Shown here piece after piece: positions 17,075 to 24,128 of a stretch of DNA of 64,000 bases. The first letter of the stretch is position 1; each line of letters opens with the position of its first letter. A program made the translations under genes and the position numbers. Source of the stretch: Proteobacteria bacterium DTSAM18. GTDB lineage: Bacteria > Myxococcota_A > UBA796 > GCA-2862545. The DNA lies in the NCBI GenBank assembly GCA_028767165.1, contig JARACJ010000002.1:310001-374000 (forward strand). Reading direction: 5' to 3'. The notes under the pieces are model-generated. The model did no database searches. It saw nothing but the letters and a program-made list of their open reading frames with translations, and was not told the origin of the DNA.

Positions 17075-18104
17075 TCGCCTCATCCGGCCGCTGGGTGGGC
17101 TGGTCATGACGGCCCTCCTCACCGGCTGCTACGACGAAGGTCTGTCCATCTTCGATCTCGACGGCACCGTGGTCGTCGCCCGGGAGGCCGCCACCCGCAC
17201 CGTCGTCATGCGCGAGCCCGTGCTCGACGAGAATGGCAACCCCGAGATCAACCCGGCGGATGGCAAGCCCATCTTCGAGACCGTCGAGACCGTGGTCGAG
17301 GATCCCAACCTCATCGGCCCCGTCTACCTCGGCCTCTACGCCGAGACCGAGCCCAACCAGTATGGCTACCGCCATCCGGTCCAGGGCCCCGACGGCAAGT
17401 CGTTCCCCTACGCGGGCACCACGCTGGGTGATTTCTACCACCCCTGCGTCCAGGCGCTGAACTGCCGCGTGCTCTCGAACCGCTTCGGCGACTTCGACGA
17501 GATGCTCGACTGGTTCGACACCATGTACGACGTGCCCATGGTCGATGACCTCATGCAGGACATCACCACCGGCCAGCAGATCCGTCAGGCCTGCATCGAT
17601 CTCCTCTTCTACACCACCGATGATGAGATCCGGCTCACCCAGGGCAACCAGTTCGTCGAGAACGAGGATGGCGACTTCGAGGCGCCCTTCCGCATCTGGC
17701 AGGCCAACTTCGCCGCCGGTCTCGAGGCCTGGGCCTTCATGGACGCCCCCGACGAGGTGTTCGGCTACTTCGACACCTGCTGGCCCCACGGCGACCAGCA
17801 GTCCGATCCCCGCCCCACCTCCCTCACCGAGGCGCAGCAGCAGGGCACGGATCTCTACGTCACGCCTGCCGGCGGCAACTACTTCGAGAACACCTACACG
17901 CGTCAGTACAGCGTCGGCGGTCCCGCCCGTGATGTGCTGAGCGATCCCTGGCGCTACATGGCGCTCGGCGATGGCCTGAACTGGGTCGTCACCGAGGCTC
18001 CCGTCTGGGAAGACCCCTACGAGACGGTCACGGTCGTCATCGACGACAACCCCATCATCCCCGATGATGCGTCTGTGGGCGTGGTCGAAGAGGAGGCACA
18101 ATGA
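17064..18104 (+). CDS. Lipoprotein partner of the TonB-dependent receptor
   Basis: A 346-residue lipoprotein (LLTGC lipobox, lipid Cys near residue 22). The mature part is acidic with many Asp/Glu/Asn and aromatic residues and no recognised domain; the C-terminus is an acidic tail. It starts inside the last codons of the receptor gene and ends in an ATGA overlap with a second lipoprotein gene, so all three are translated from one message. By analogy with SusC/SusD-type pairs it could be a surface substrate-binding lipoprotein, but it has no visible SusD similarity, so this is context only. Confidence 0.75.
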   Translation: MSTDRLIRPLGGLVMTALLTGCYDEGLSIFDLDGTVVVAREAATRTVVMREPVLDENGNPEINPADGKPIFETVETVVEDPNLIGPVYLGLYAETEPNQYGYRHPVQGPDGKSFPYAGTTLGDFYHPCVQALNCRVLSNRFGDFDEMLDWFDTMYDVPMVDDLMQDITTGQQIRQACIDLLFYTTDDEIRLTQGNQFVENEDGDFEAPFRIWQANFAAGLEAWAFMDAPDEVFGYFDTCWPHGDQQSDPRPTSLTEAQQQGTDLYVTPAGGNYFENTYTRQYSVGGPARDVLSDPWRYMALGDGLNWVVTEAPVWEDPYETVTVVIDDNPIIPDDASVGVVEEEAQ

Positions 18105-19141
18105 TGGTTTCCCCTCGCAACCTGATGGTGCTCGCTGCCGTCGGCATGACCGGCTGCATGAGCTTCCCCAACCTCGGTCAGCAGCCCATCGATGGCGTGC
18201 CCGGCGTGGCCCACTTCGGCACGCTGACGCCCGCCACCGTGGCGTCCTACGAGGATGCCCAGAACCGCGCGGTGTTCGGTGAGGTCGGTCCCACCGGCAC
18301 CTCCTTCGCTGGTGGCTTCACCTTCGACTTCGTCGGAACCGGTGAGCAGGTGTGCATCTGGGTCGATCCCGAGATCGTCACCTGGAACTCCTACCTCGGC
18401 GCGATCGGCGACCTGGTGCCTGCCGAGGACGGCGCGCCCGGCTCCGCGTTCGCCTACCCCGACAACATCGGCGACGATGGCGACATCGATCTGCGCGTCG
18501 GTCAGTCCGTCTTCTACACGGGCACCGTGGGCACCGATCTCGAAGAGGCGTCCGCCCGCATCGGCAACTTCCTCGTCGACATCACCGACAGCCTCGGCAA
18601 CACCATCCCCTCCGATCTCGACCTGTGCTCCGGCACGGCGGCGCTCGGCGGCCGTGGCGTGCCCGAGCTGTGCACGATCGACACCATCGAGGGCGTCAGC
18701 TACACCGCCGCCATGCAGGCCTTCAGCGTGCCCCTGGACGACTTCCGTCTGTCCTACGGCTTCCTGTTCGTCGAGGGTGGCTGTGACGAGCTGGCCGCGC
18801 TGTACAGCGAGTTCGCGGGCAACAAGTTCTACACCAAGGAGTGCGTGCTCCAGGGTGAGGGCCTGATCCCCGGCTCCGAGTCCGGTGCCGCCGCTGCACA
18901 GGCCGGCTTCCCGACCCCCAGCTGGATCGGTGGCGAGGCTCCGGTGATTCCCGGTTCCCGCGACTTCGAGTCCAACTTCTGCGACGACAACATCGATCTG
19001 CAGACCTTCTGCGTCACCGAGGCCGCAGACGTCGAGGCCCGCGGCCTGCGTTGCGCCTGGGGTGAGCCCGCCAACGAAGACGAGGGCACCACCCGCTGCT
19101 TCTGCGGCGATCCCAGCACCCTGCCTCGTCTGGCCGACTGA
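18101..19141 (+). CDS. Second lipoprotein of the receptor operon
   Basis: A 346-residue lipoprotein (MTGCM lipobox). The mature protein has about a dozen cysteines, many in its C-terminal third (FCDD, TFCVTE, RCAW, RCFCGDP), suggesting disulfide-rich extracellular structure, and an acidic Gly/Asp-rich body. No known family is recognised. Translation is coupled to the upstream lipoprotein through an ATGA overlap; AGGAGG at 18091-18096 is a strong ribosome site within the upstream gene. The operon closes with a perfect UUCG hairpin terminator just downstream. Confidence 0.75.
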   Translation: MMVSPRNLMVLAAVGMTGCMSFPNLGQQPIDGVPGVAHFGTLTPATVASYEDAQNRAVFGEVGPTGTSFAGGFTFDFVGTGEQVCIWVDPEIVTWNSYLGAIGDLVPAEDGAPGSAFAYPDNIGDDGDIDLRVGQSVFYTGTVGTDLEEASARIGNFLVDITDSLGNTIPSDLDLCSGTAALGGRGVPELCTIDTIEGVSYTAAMQAFSVPLDDFRLSYGFLFVEGGCDELAALYSEFAGNKFYTKECVLQGEGLIPGSESGAAAAQAGFPTPSWIGGEAPVIPGSRDFESNFCDDNIDLQTFCVTEAADVEARGLRCAWGEPANEDEGTTRCFCGDPSTLPRLAD

Positions 19142-19162
19142 GGCCTGCGTCGCAACGGTTCG

Positions 19163-19190
19163 GGCCCGCCACCCTTCGGGGTGGCGGGCC
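19163..19190 (+). terminator. Strong UUCG hairpin terminator
   Basis: A perfect 12-bp stem GGCCCGCCACCC / GGGTGGCGGGCC closed by a TTCG tetraloop begins 22 bases after the stop of the lipoprotein gene and is followed by a short TT. It lies between this plus-strand operon and the convergent CCA-enzyme gene and probably works for both. Confidence 0.85.
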
Positions 19191-19358
19191 TTCGTGCGTC
19201 TTGGGTCCGGACGGGTCCCCCGACATACGGGCGGGTCGTACGCGGGCCCGGCGGCGGGCGGCTGCGGGCCTGGAGGGCGTGGACGGCTCCGTCGGCGGAT
19301 GGTCGGGCGGTCGGTGAGGGCGGCAGCCTGAGGGCGGTGGAGGGGCTCCTGGAGCTCC

Positions 19359-20615
19359 TCAGGCGGATGGGATGTCGTTGTCCGCCAACCAGCTTCGGGC
19401 GGCCGCCTGGGCGCCGTGCAGGTCGGTGATGTGGCCGTCGAGCTGGGCCGTGTAGACGGCCTGCAGGAGCTCGCCCATGTGAGGCCCTGGAGGCACCCCC
19501 AGGGGCTTGAGGTGTCTTCCCTTGAGGATGGGGTCCGGCGCGTCGTGGAGCACTCCCAGGGCCTCTGCACGGGCGCGAATGGCCTGCCGGGGTTGCCCAT
19601 CGAGGCTCTCCGCGAGCCAGGTGGTCAGGCCCACGTCCGCCCTGGTGGACAGATGCCGCAGGGAGGCATCGGTGGCCATGGGGTTGTTGCGGTGGGGCCA
19701 GGCGTCGAGCATGTGCCGACGGATGGGGTAGCTCATCCAGCGGTACAGGTTCATGTGCTCGAAGGTGGCCTCCAGGGCGTCACGGGAGGCGTCGCGCATC
19801 CAGCAGCCGAGCCGAGCCGCGAAGCGCTGGCCCTCGGGCAGCAGGGAGGAGGTGCGCCGGAAGAAGGCGTCGAGCTGATCGTCCCGCTCGGGGTGGTCGA
19901 CGGCGTCGGCCTCGGGGAAGATGCGGGGGAGCAGCCACGTGGTGCGGGCGAACCGCAGGCCGGCGGACGGGGTGTGGCCCCGCAGGAACAGCTTGCTCCA
20001 CTCGCCCTGGATGCGCTCGGGGGGCAGCTCGTGGACGTCGGCCTCGGTGCCGAGCTGCACGAGGCTGTCGGTGGGCGTGAACCCTAGGCGGGCGGCGAAC
20101 TGCACGACGCGCAGGGTGCGGAGGGGGTCTTCGAGGAAGGTCTCGGCATCGACCTCCCGCAGGATGCCCTTGCGCAGGTCCTGCAGGCCCGAGAAGGGGT
20201 CGATGAGCTCGCGGGTGAGGGGGTCGACCATCATGGCGTTGACCGTCAGGTCGCGGCGCCGTGCGGCCTCGTGCAGGCCCATGTGGGGGTCGCCGACGGC
20301 CACGATGCCCCTGTGACCGGGGCCGGCCTTGGAGTCGCGGCGGGGCAGGGAGACGTCGATCTCCACGCCCTTCTTCTTCACCTTGAAGACGGCGAAGGAG
20401 CGGCCCACGGTGTTGACGCGTCCGTGGGCGTGCAGGACCTCTTCCAGGCGGTCGGCGGACAGCCCGTGGACCTCGAGATCCCAGTCCTTCAACGCCAGCC
20501 CGAGGAAGTGGTCGCGGACGCTGCCTCCCACGAGCAGCGCACGGCCGCCGGCGGCCTCACAGGCTTCGGCGACCTCCAGGACGAAGGGGGGCGGCGTGAT
20601 GTCGACGTGGGTCAT
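19359..20615 (-). CDS. CCA-adding enzyme / poly(A) polymerase family nucleotidyltransferase
   Basis: A 418-residue class II nucleotidyltransferase. The head domain has the signature LLVGGSVRD (about 28-36) followed by DWDLEVHG with the two metal-binding aspartates, then RRRDLTVNAMMVD and DPFSGLQDLRKGILR, and EDPLRTLRVVQFAARLGF in the neck. The C-terminal half is the helical body. It completes or repairs the 3' CCA of tRNAs, or polyadenylates RNA; class II members cannot be split from sequence alone. At least one tRNA gene nearby (22113-22200) does not encode CCA, which fits a CCA-adding role. The start at 20615 follows a GAGGA site; longer in-frame extension upstream lacks similarity. Confidence 0.9.
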   Translation of the reverse strand: MTHVDITPPPFVLEVAEACEAAGGRALLVGGSVRDHFLGLALKDWDLEVHGLSADRLEEVLHAHGRVNTVGRSFAVFKVKKKGVEIDVSLPRRDSKAGPGHRGIVAVGDPHMGLHEAARRRDLTVNAMMVDPLTRELIDPFSGLQDLRKGILREVDAETFLEDPLRTLRVVQFAARLGFTPTDSLVQLGTEADVHELPPERIQGEWSKLFLRGHTPSAGLRFARTTWLLPRIFPEADAVDHPERDDQLDAFFRRTSSLLPEGQRFAARLGCWMRDASRDALEATFEHMNLYRWMSYPIRRHMLDAWPHRNNPMATDASLRHLSTRADVGLTTWLAESLDGQPRQAIRARAEALGVLHDAPDPILKGRHLKPLGVPPGPHMGELLQAVYTAQLDGHITDLHGAQAAARSWLADNDIPSA

Positions 20616-20647
20616 GGGCGTCCTCGGGGGGAGCCTGAACCCTATTG

Positions 20648-21427
20648 CTATCGCGAGCGCTCGCCAATGCGGGTGCCCGTGGTCTCCACCTCGGAGACGT
20701 CGCCAGACTGCAGCTCGCCGGCCTTGGAGGTGGCGGCGGCCTCGTTCTGGCCGTCGCGGCGGATCCACTCCATGATCTGGGATGCCAGGCGGGGCTCGAG
20801 GTCGAGCATCTCGCGGGCGGTGTCGCCCTTGCCGATGACGTCGAGGCGGTGGGGGCCCGTCATGCGGCCGTCGATGGCGCCGCCGGCGCGCATGCCGGTC
20901 TCGTCGGACTGGCCGACGACGATGAGCAGGGGGCGGCCGCCGTAGCCGGACATGGCGGAGCTGATGCGAAGGCCCTTGGAGGTGAGGCGGGGCTCGATCA
21001 TCACGACGTTGGAGACGGCCTTGTTCTCGGCGGCGGCGATCAGGCCGACCGTGGCCCCGAGCTCGGCACCCACGATGGCGACCTTCTCCGCGCCGCGGGC
21101 CTGCAGCCAGGCGATGGCCTGGTTCACGTCGGAGACCATGGCCTGGTAGCCGGCCTCGTCCGGGGTGCCGGCGGACTCGCCGTGGCCCCGCAGATCGAGC
21201 GCGAGGGAGTGGAAGGAGGCCTTGCCGAGGTCGTCGTGCAGGACGTCGAAGTCGGCGCGGCTGCGGCCGTCGGCGTGCAGGAGCAGGACGGCGTGGGAGC
21301 CGGAGCCCTGGCTGTCGGCCGACAGGCGCGTGCCATCGGCCCCCGTGAAGCTGATGGGCTTGGCGAGGGCGGAGGCGGAACTGAGAGCGCCCACAAGAAG
21401 AAGGGAAAGCAGACGAGAAGAGCGCAT
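20648..21427 (-). CDS. Exported alpha/beta-hydrolase-fold protein lacking the catalytic serine
   Basis: A 259-residue protein with a signal peptide (cleavage after SALA, near residue 22). The fold is recognisable: VLLLHADGRSRADF (oxyanion strand), LALDLRGHGES, and the nucleophile elbow VAIVGAELGAT. In active enzymes the elbow is G-x-S-x-G; here Glu122 occupies the serine position. The expected late histidine also appears absent (IGKGDTAREMLD). It is therefore probably a binding or structural protein, or an enzyme with a rearranged site. It lies 32 bases upstream of the CCA-enzyme gene on the same strand, so they may share a message. The start at 21427 gives the signal peptide. Confidence 0.8.
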   Translation of the reverse strand: MRSSRLLSLLLVGALSSASALAKPISFTGADGTRLSADSQGSGSHAVLLLHADGRSRADFDVLHDDLGKASFHSLALDLRGHGESAGTPDEAGYQAMVSDVNQAIAWLQARGAEKVAIVGAELGATVGLIAAAENKAVSNVVMIEPRLTSKGLRISSAMSGYGGRPLLIVVGQSDETGMRAGGAIDGRMTGPHRLDVIGKGDTAREMLDLEPRLASQIMEWIRRDGQNEAAATSKAGELQSGDVSEVETTGTRIGERSR

Positions 21428-21577
21428 GGACACTCCGGCAGTCAGATCTGGTGAGGTGTTCAGAATGCCAGGGATGGCCCTTGGCGACAACTAGATCAAG
21501 CGGGTACTGATTTGCACGGGCGGCAGGGAGCTTTCTGTGGCCCGATTCTTTTCTCTGATTTTCGTTGGGCGTCGTGC

Positions 21578-21605
21578 TTGACACAGGCACGGCGGTTGTT
21601 ATTCA
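21578..21605 (+). promoter_or_regulatory. Probable sigma-70 promoter of tadA
   Basis: A perfect TTGACA at 21578-21583 is followed after 16 bases by TATTCA (21600-21605), in the 220-base gap between the divergent hydrolase-like gene and tadA. It points toward tadA, whose start is at 21651. The -10 is a partial match, so it is a candidate only. Confidence 0.5.
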
Positions 21606-21650
21606 GGGGCCGCTTCCCGCAAGGGGGGCCACGCTCTTTGACGGTGATGA

Positions 21651-22112
21651 ATGTCGACCCCAGACGACCTCCGGTACATGGAGGAAGCACTACAGCTCGC
21701 CGCACAAGCCGCAGCACAGGGTGAAGTCCCTGTCGGCGCGGTGGTGGTGAAAGACGGGGCAATCATTGGCAGAGGCTACAACCTCCGCGAACAGAGCCAG
21801 GATTTCTCGGCGCACGCCGAGTTCATCGCGATGCGAGAAGCATCCAAGGCTCTGGGAAGCTGGCGGTTGGTCGGGTGTACGGTCTACGTCACCCTGGAAC
21901 CCTGTCCGATGTGCGCCGGCGCCATGGTGCTGTCCAGGATCGAACGATGCGTGTTCGGAGCCACCGATCCAAAAGGTGGGTTCTGCGGCACCATCGACGA
22001 TCTGTCCAATGTCCCGGCCTTGAACCATTCGTTCGAGGTGACCGGTGGGGTCATGGCTGATGCCAGCAGAGAGCAGCTGAGGTCGTTCTTCCGGGCCTTG
22101 CGAAAGCGCTGA
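21651..22112 (+). CDS. tadA: tRNA-specific adenosine deaminase
   Basis: A 153-residue zinc deaminase that converts A34 to inosine in tRNA anticodons (tRNA-Arg ACG in bacteria). Both zinc motifs are intact: HAEFIAM (catalytic Glu) at about residues 52-58 and PCPMCAGAM at about 82-90. The length and the N-terminal YMEEALQLA helix are typical of TadA. It is the first feature of a plus-strand translation cluster, followed directly by a tRNA-Ser gene, a second tRNA-Ser gene and the SRP RNA. A TTGACA-type promoter precedes it. Confidence 0.95.
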   Translation: MSTPDDLRYMEEALQLAAQAAAQGEVPVGAVVVKDGAIIGRGYNLREQSQDFSAHAEFIAMREASKALGSWRLVGCTVYVTLEPCPMCAGAMVLSRIERCVFGATDPKGGFCGTIDDLSNVPALNHSFEVTGGVMADASREQLRSFFRALRKR

Positions 22113-22200
22113 GGAGGGATGGCCGAGCGGTTGAAGGCGGCAGATTCGAAATCTGTTGTGCGGTGTTCCCGTACCGGGGGTTCGAATCCCCCTCCCTCCG
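22113..22200 (+). tRNA. tRNA-Ser (anticodon CGA)
   Basis: A class II cloverleaf. The acceptor strand GGAGGGA (22113-22119) pairs with TCCCTCC (22193-22199), with discriminator G at 22200. The anticodon stem GCAGA/TCTGT encloses loop TTCGAAA with anticodon CGA, which reads UCG serine codons. A long variable arm and the T-loop GGTTCGAATCC follow. CCA is not encoded. The gene begins one base after the tadA stop, so the two may be co-transcribed. Confidence 0.95.
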
Positions 22201-22238
22201 TTTTCGCGCTCTTTTGAAAGTATGTTTTGTGGCATTGC

Positions 22239-22326
22239 GGAGAGGTGACCGAGTGGTTGAAGGTGCACGACTGGAACTCGTGTGTAGGGCAACTTACCGG
22301 GGGTTCGAATCCCCCTCTCTCCGCCA
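22239..22326 (+). tRNA. tRNA-Ser (anticodon GGA)
   Basis: A class II cloverleaf. GGAGAGG (22239-22245) pairs with TCTCTCC (22316-22322, last pair G-U), with discriminator G at 22323 and an encoded CCA at 22324-22326. The anticodon stem CACGA/TCGTG encloses CTGGAAC with anticodon GGA, which reads UCC and UCU. It lies 38 bases after the first tRNA-Ser, probably in the same transcript. Confidence 0.95.
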
Positions 22327-22350
22327 CTTTTTTTGCTACTGCTGGTAGCC

Positions 22351-22466
22351 CGGATGGTTGAGGGTCGGGTCCATGGACTATGGGCTCGTGAACCCCGCCA
22401 GGTCAGAAATGAAGCAACGGTGTCGGGTCCCATGGGGTCATGGGGTGCCCGGCTCTCAACCATCCG
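22351..22466 (+). ncRNA. ffs: Small signal recognition particle RNA (4.5S)
   Basis: The conserved Ffh-binding domain is present at about 22397-22420: CCAGGTC, then a GAAA tetraloop closed by an A-U pair, then GAAGCAACGG. Long flanking arms complete the rod: CGGATGGTTGAG (from 22351) pairs with CTCAACCATCCG (to 22466). The roughly 116-base length matches bacterial small SRP RNAs. It scaffolds Ffh in cotranslational targeting to the inner membrane. The usual closing pair of the tetraloop is C-G; here it is A-U. A terminator hairpin follows within 20 bases. Confidence 0.9.
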
Positions 22467-22480
22467 ACATCATCGTCAAG

Positions 22481-22514
22481 CAGGCCGCACATCGCGATTG
22501 TGATGTGCGGCCTG
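22481..22514. terminator. Terminator hairpin after SRP RNA
   Basis: A perfect 13-bp stem (CAGGCCGCACATC / GATGTGCGGCCTG) with an 8-base loop GCGATTGT ends the tRNA/SRP RNA transcript. It lies between that transcript and the convergent pseudouridine synthase gene, so it can serve both directions. Confidence 0.8.
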
Positions 22515-22559
22515 TTGCGTTCTTGGGTCCGTTGGCAGGAGTCTCGTTCGGGCGGCGTG

Positions 22560-23165
22560 TCAGGTGCCGCCGGCGAGCTTCCACAGCGGCTGCAGATCTG
22601 GCGGCAGCGGTGCCTCGATGGTGAGCGGCTCTGTGGTGTGCGGATGCTGCAGCTGCAGGCGGTAGGCGTGCAGCGCCAGGCGTGGATGCCAGCTGCCCGA
22701 CTCGCCGCCGTAGCGCCGGTCTCCCACGATGGGGCAGCCGTCGCCGGCCGCGTGCTGCCGCAGCTGGTGGGTGCGACCCGTGACGGGGGTGAGCTCCGCG
22801 GCGACGAGGCCGTTGGCCCTGCCCAGCACGTCCACGAGGCTCGTGGCCTTGCGACCGCCCACGGGAGCGTGCCAGGCGTCTGTGGTGGGCCTGCCGGCGA
22901 GGACCGCCCGGTAGGTCTTGCGCCACTCGTGGGCCTGCAGGGAGTGGCTCAGGGGCTTGTTGGCCTCCGGACGGGCGCTGAACAGCACGATGCCGGAGGT
23001 GGGCTGGTCGAGCCGGTGGAGCAGACCCACGTAGTCGTGTTCGGCCTGCAGCAGCGTGAGGAGGTCGGCGGGGCCTCCTGGGGAAGGCTGCGTGGGCATG
23101 CCGGACGGCTTGTGGACCGCGAGGATCCAGTCGTCCTGGAACAGGATGCGGATGTCGTCGTGCAT
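22560..23165 (-). CDS. RluA-family RNA pseudouridine synthase
   Basis: A 201-residue enzyme that isomerises uridine to pseudouridine in rRNA or tRNA. It starts with the ILFQDDWILAVHKPSGM strand, contains the catalytic motif HRLDQPTSG (about residues 50-58, Asp nucleophile) and the later GRTHQLRQHAAGDGCPIVGD and LALHAYRL motifs. It has no S4 domain and is close to the size of TruC or RluA-type single-domain enzymes; the target site cannot be told from sequence. The start codon at 23165 is one base after the recR stop, so it is the distal gene of the dnaX-ybaB-recR operon. Confidence 0.9.
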   Translation of the reverse strand: MHDDIRILFQDDWILAVHKPSGMPTQPSPGGPADLLTLLQAEHDYVGLLHRLDQPTSGIVLFSARPEANKPLSHSLQAHEWRKTYRAVLAGRPTTDAWHAPVGGRKATSLVDVLGRANGLVAAELTPVTGRTHQLRQHAAGDGCPIVGDRRYGGESGSWHPRLALHAYRLQLQHPHTTEPLTIEAPLPPDLQPLWKLAGGT

Positions 23166-23166
23166 G

Positions 23167-23763
23167 TCAGAGGGGCCGACGGTTCTGCAGGGCGCGGGCG
23201 AGGCTGACGGCGTCGGCGTACTCGATCTCGGTGCCGACGGAGATGCCGTGGGCCAGGCGCGTGACCTGGACGTCGACGCCCGCGAGCAGCCGGCCGATGT
23301 ACAGCGCGGTGGCATCGCCTTCGACGTCGGGATCGGTGGCGATGATGACCTCCTTGATCTGGCCGCCGCGGAGCCGTTCGAGCAGCGAGCGCAGGTTGAG
23401 GTCGGACGGACCGATGCCGTCGAGAGGCGAGATGGCCCCGTGCAGGATGTGGTAGCGGCCGCGGAACTCGCCGCTGCGCTCGAAGGCGAGGACATCTTGG
23501 GGGTGCTCGACTACGCAGACGAGGGCATCGTCGCGCCGGGGGTCGGCGCACATCGCGCAGGGGTCGGTGCCGGTGAGGTCGCCGCACACGGAGCACTGCC
23601 GCACCTCTTCGGCGAGGCGCAGCAGGCTCGCGGACAGCTCCGGGATGGTGCCCTCGGGCGCCCGGAGCATCCAGTAGACCAGCCGGGTGGCGGTCTTGTC
23701 GCCGACCCCGGGAAGGCGGCGCAGGTGCTGCACCGCCTGCTTGATGGGGTCGACTTCGCTCAC
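23167..23763 (-). CDS. recR: Recombination protein RecR
   Basis: A 198-residue RecFOR-pathway protein that helps load RecA on gapped DNA. The helix-hairpin-helix LRRLPGVGDKTATRL (about 14-28), zinc finger CSVCGDLTGTDPCAMC and Toprim domain (VCVVEHPQDVLAFERSG to IIATDPDVEGDATALYI) are all in place, and the length is normal. It overlaps the ybaB stop by four bases. The order dnaX-ybaB-recR is a classic bacterial arrangement. Confidence 0.96.
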   Translation of the reverse strand: MSEVDPIKQAVQHLRRLPGVGDKTATRLVYWMLRAPEGTIPELSASLLRLAEEVRQCSVCGDLTGTDPCAMCADPRRDDALVCVVEHPQDVLAFERSGEFRGRYHILHGAISPLDGIGPSDLNLRSLLERLRGGQIKEVIIATDPDVEGDATALYIGRLLAGVDVQVTRLAHGISVGTEIEYADAVSLARALQNRRPL

Positions 23764-24074
23764 GCGCCCATGCCCGGGAACGGCAGGCTGCTGGCGAGCG
23801 CGGAGAGCTGCTCGGCGGCCTTGTCCTGCACCTGGCGCAGGGCCTCGTTGGCCGCGGCGCGCACGAGATCCTCGAGGAGCTCGCGGTCTTCCATGGCGGC
23901 ATCGGTGATCTCGATGGAGGCGATCTGGTTGTCGCCCCGGGCCACCACGGTGACCGCGCCGCCGCCGGCGATGCCGGTGGCCGTGAGGTTGGCTGCGTCG
24001 TTCTTCACGTTCTCGAGCTGCTGCTGGAATCCGCCGAGCATGTCGGTGAGTCCACCGAGGTCGAAGCCGCTCAT
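23760..24074 (-). CDS. YbaB/EbfC-family nucleoid-associated protein
   Basis: A 104-residue DNA-binding protein that dimerises and coats the nucleoid. It shows the family pattern of an N-terminal coiled helix (LGGFQQQLENVKNDAANL), a central three-strand sheet (GGGAVTVVARGDNQIASIEI) and a C-terminal helix (ANEALRQVQDKAAEQLSAL). The C-terminus ends in PFPGMGA, as often seen. It sits between dnaX and recR with a four-base overlap to recR, which supports the assignment despite low sequence conservation in this family. Confidence 0.9.
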   Translation of the reverse strand: MSGFDLGGLTDMLGGFQQQLENVKNDAANLTATGIAGGGAVTVVARGDNQIASIEITDAAMEDRELLEDLVRAAANEALRQVQDKAAEQLSALASSLPFPGMGA

Positions 24075-24128
24075 GGGGTGTCTCCTGTGGGATGCAGGGC
24101 CGTGCCTGCGTGGTGATGGCCCGGAATG

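Noticed and set aside
14249-17122. A 957-residue frame antisense to the TonB-dependent receptor
   Set aside because: It is low-complexity Val/Gly/Ala/Asp sequence without motifs. The plus strand gives a complete receptor with signal peptide and plug.
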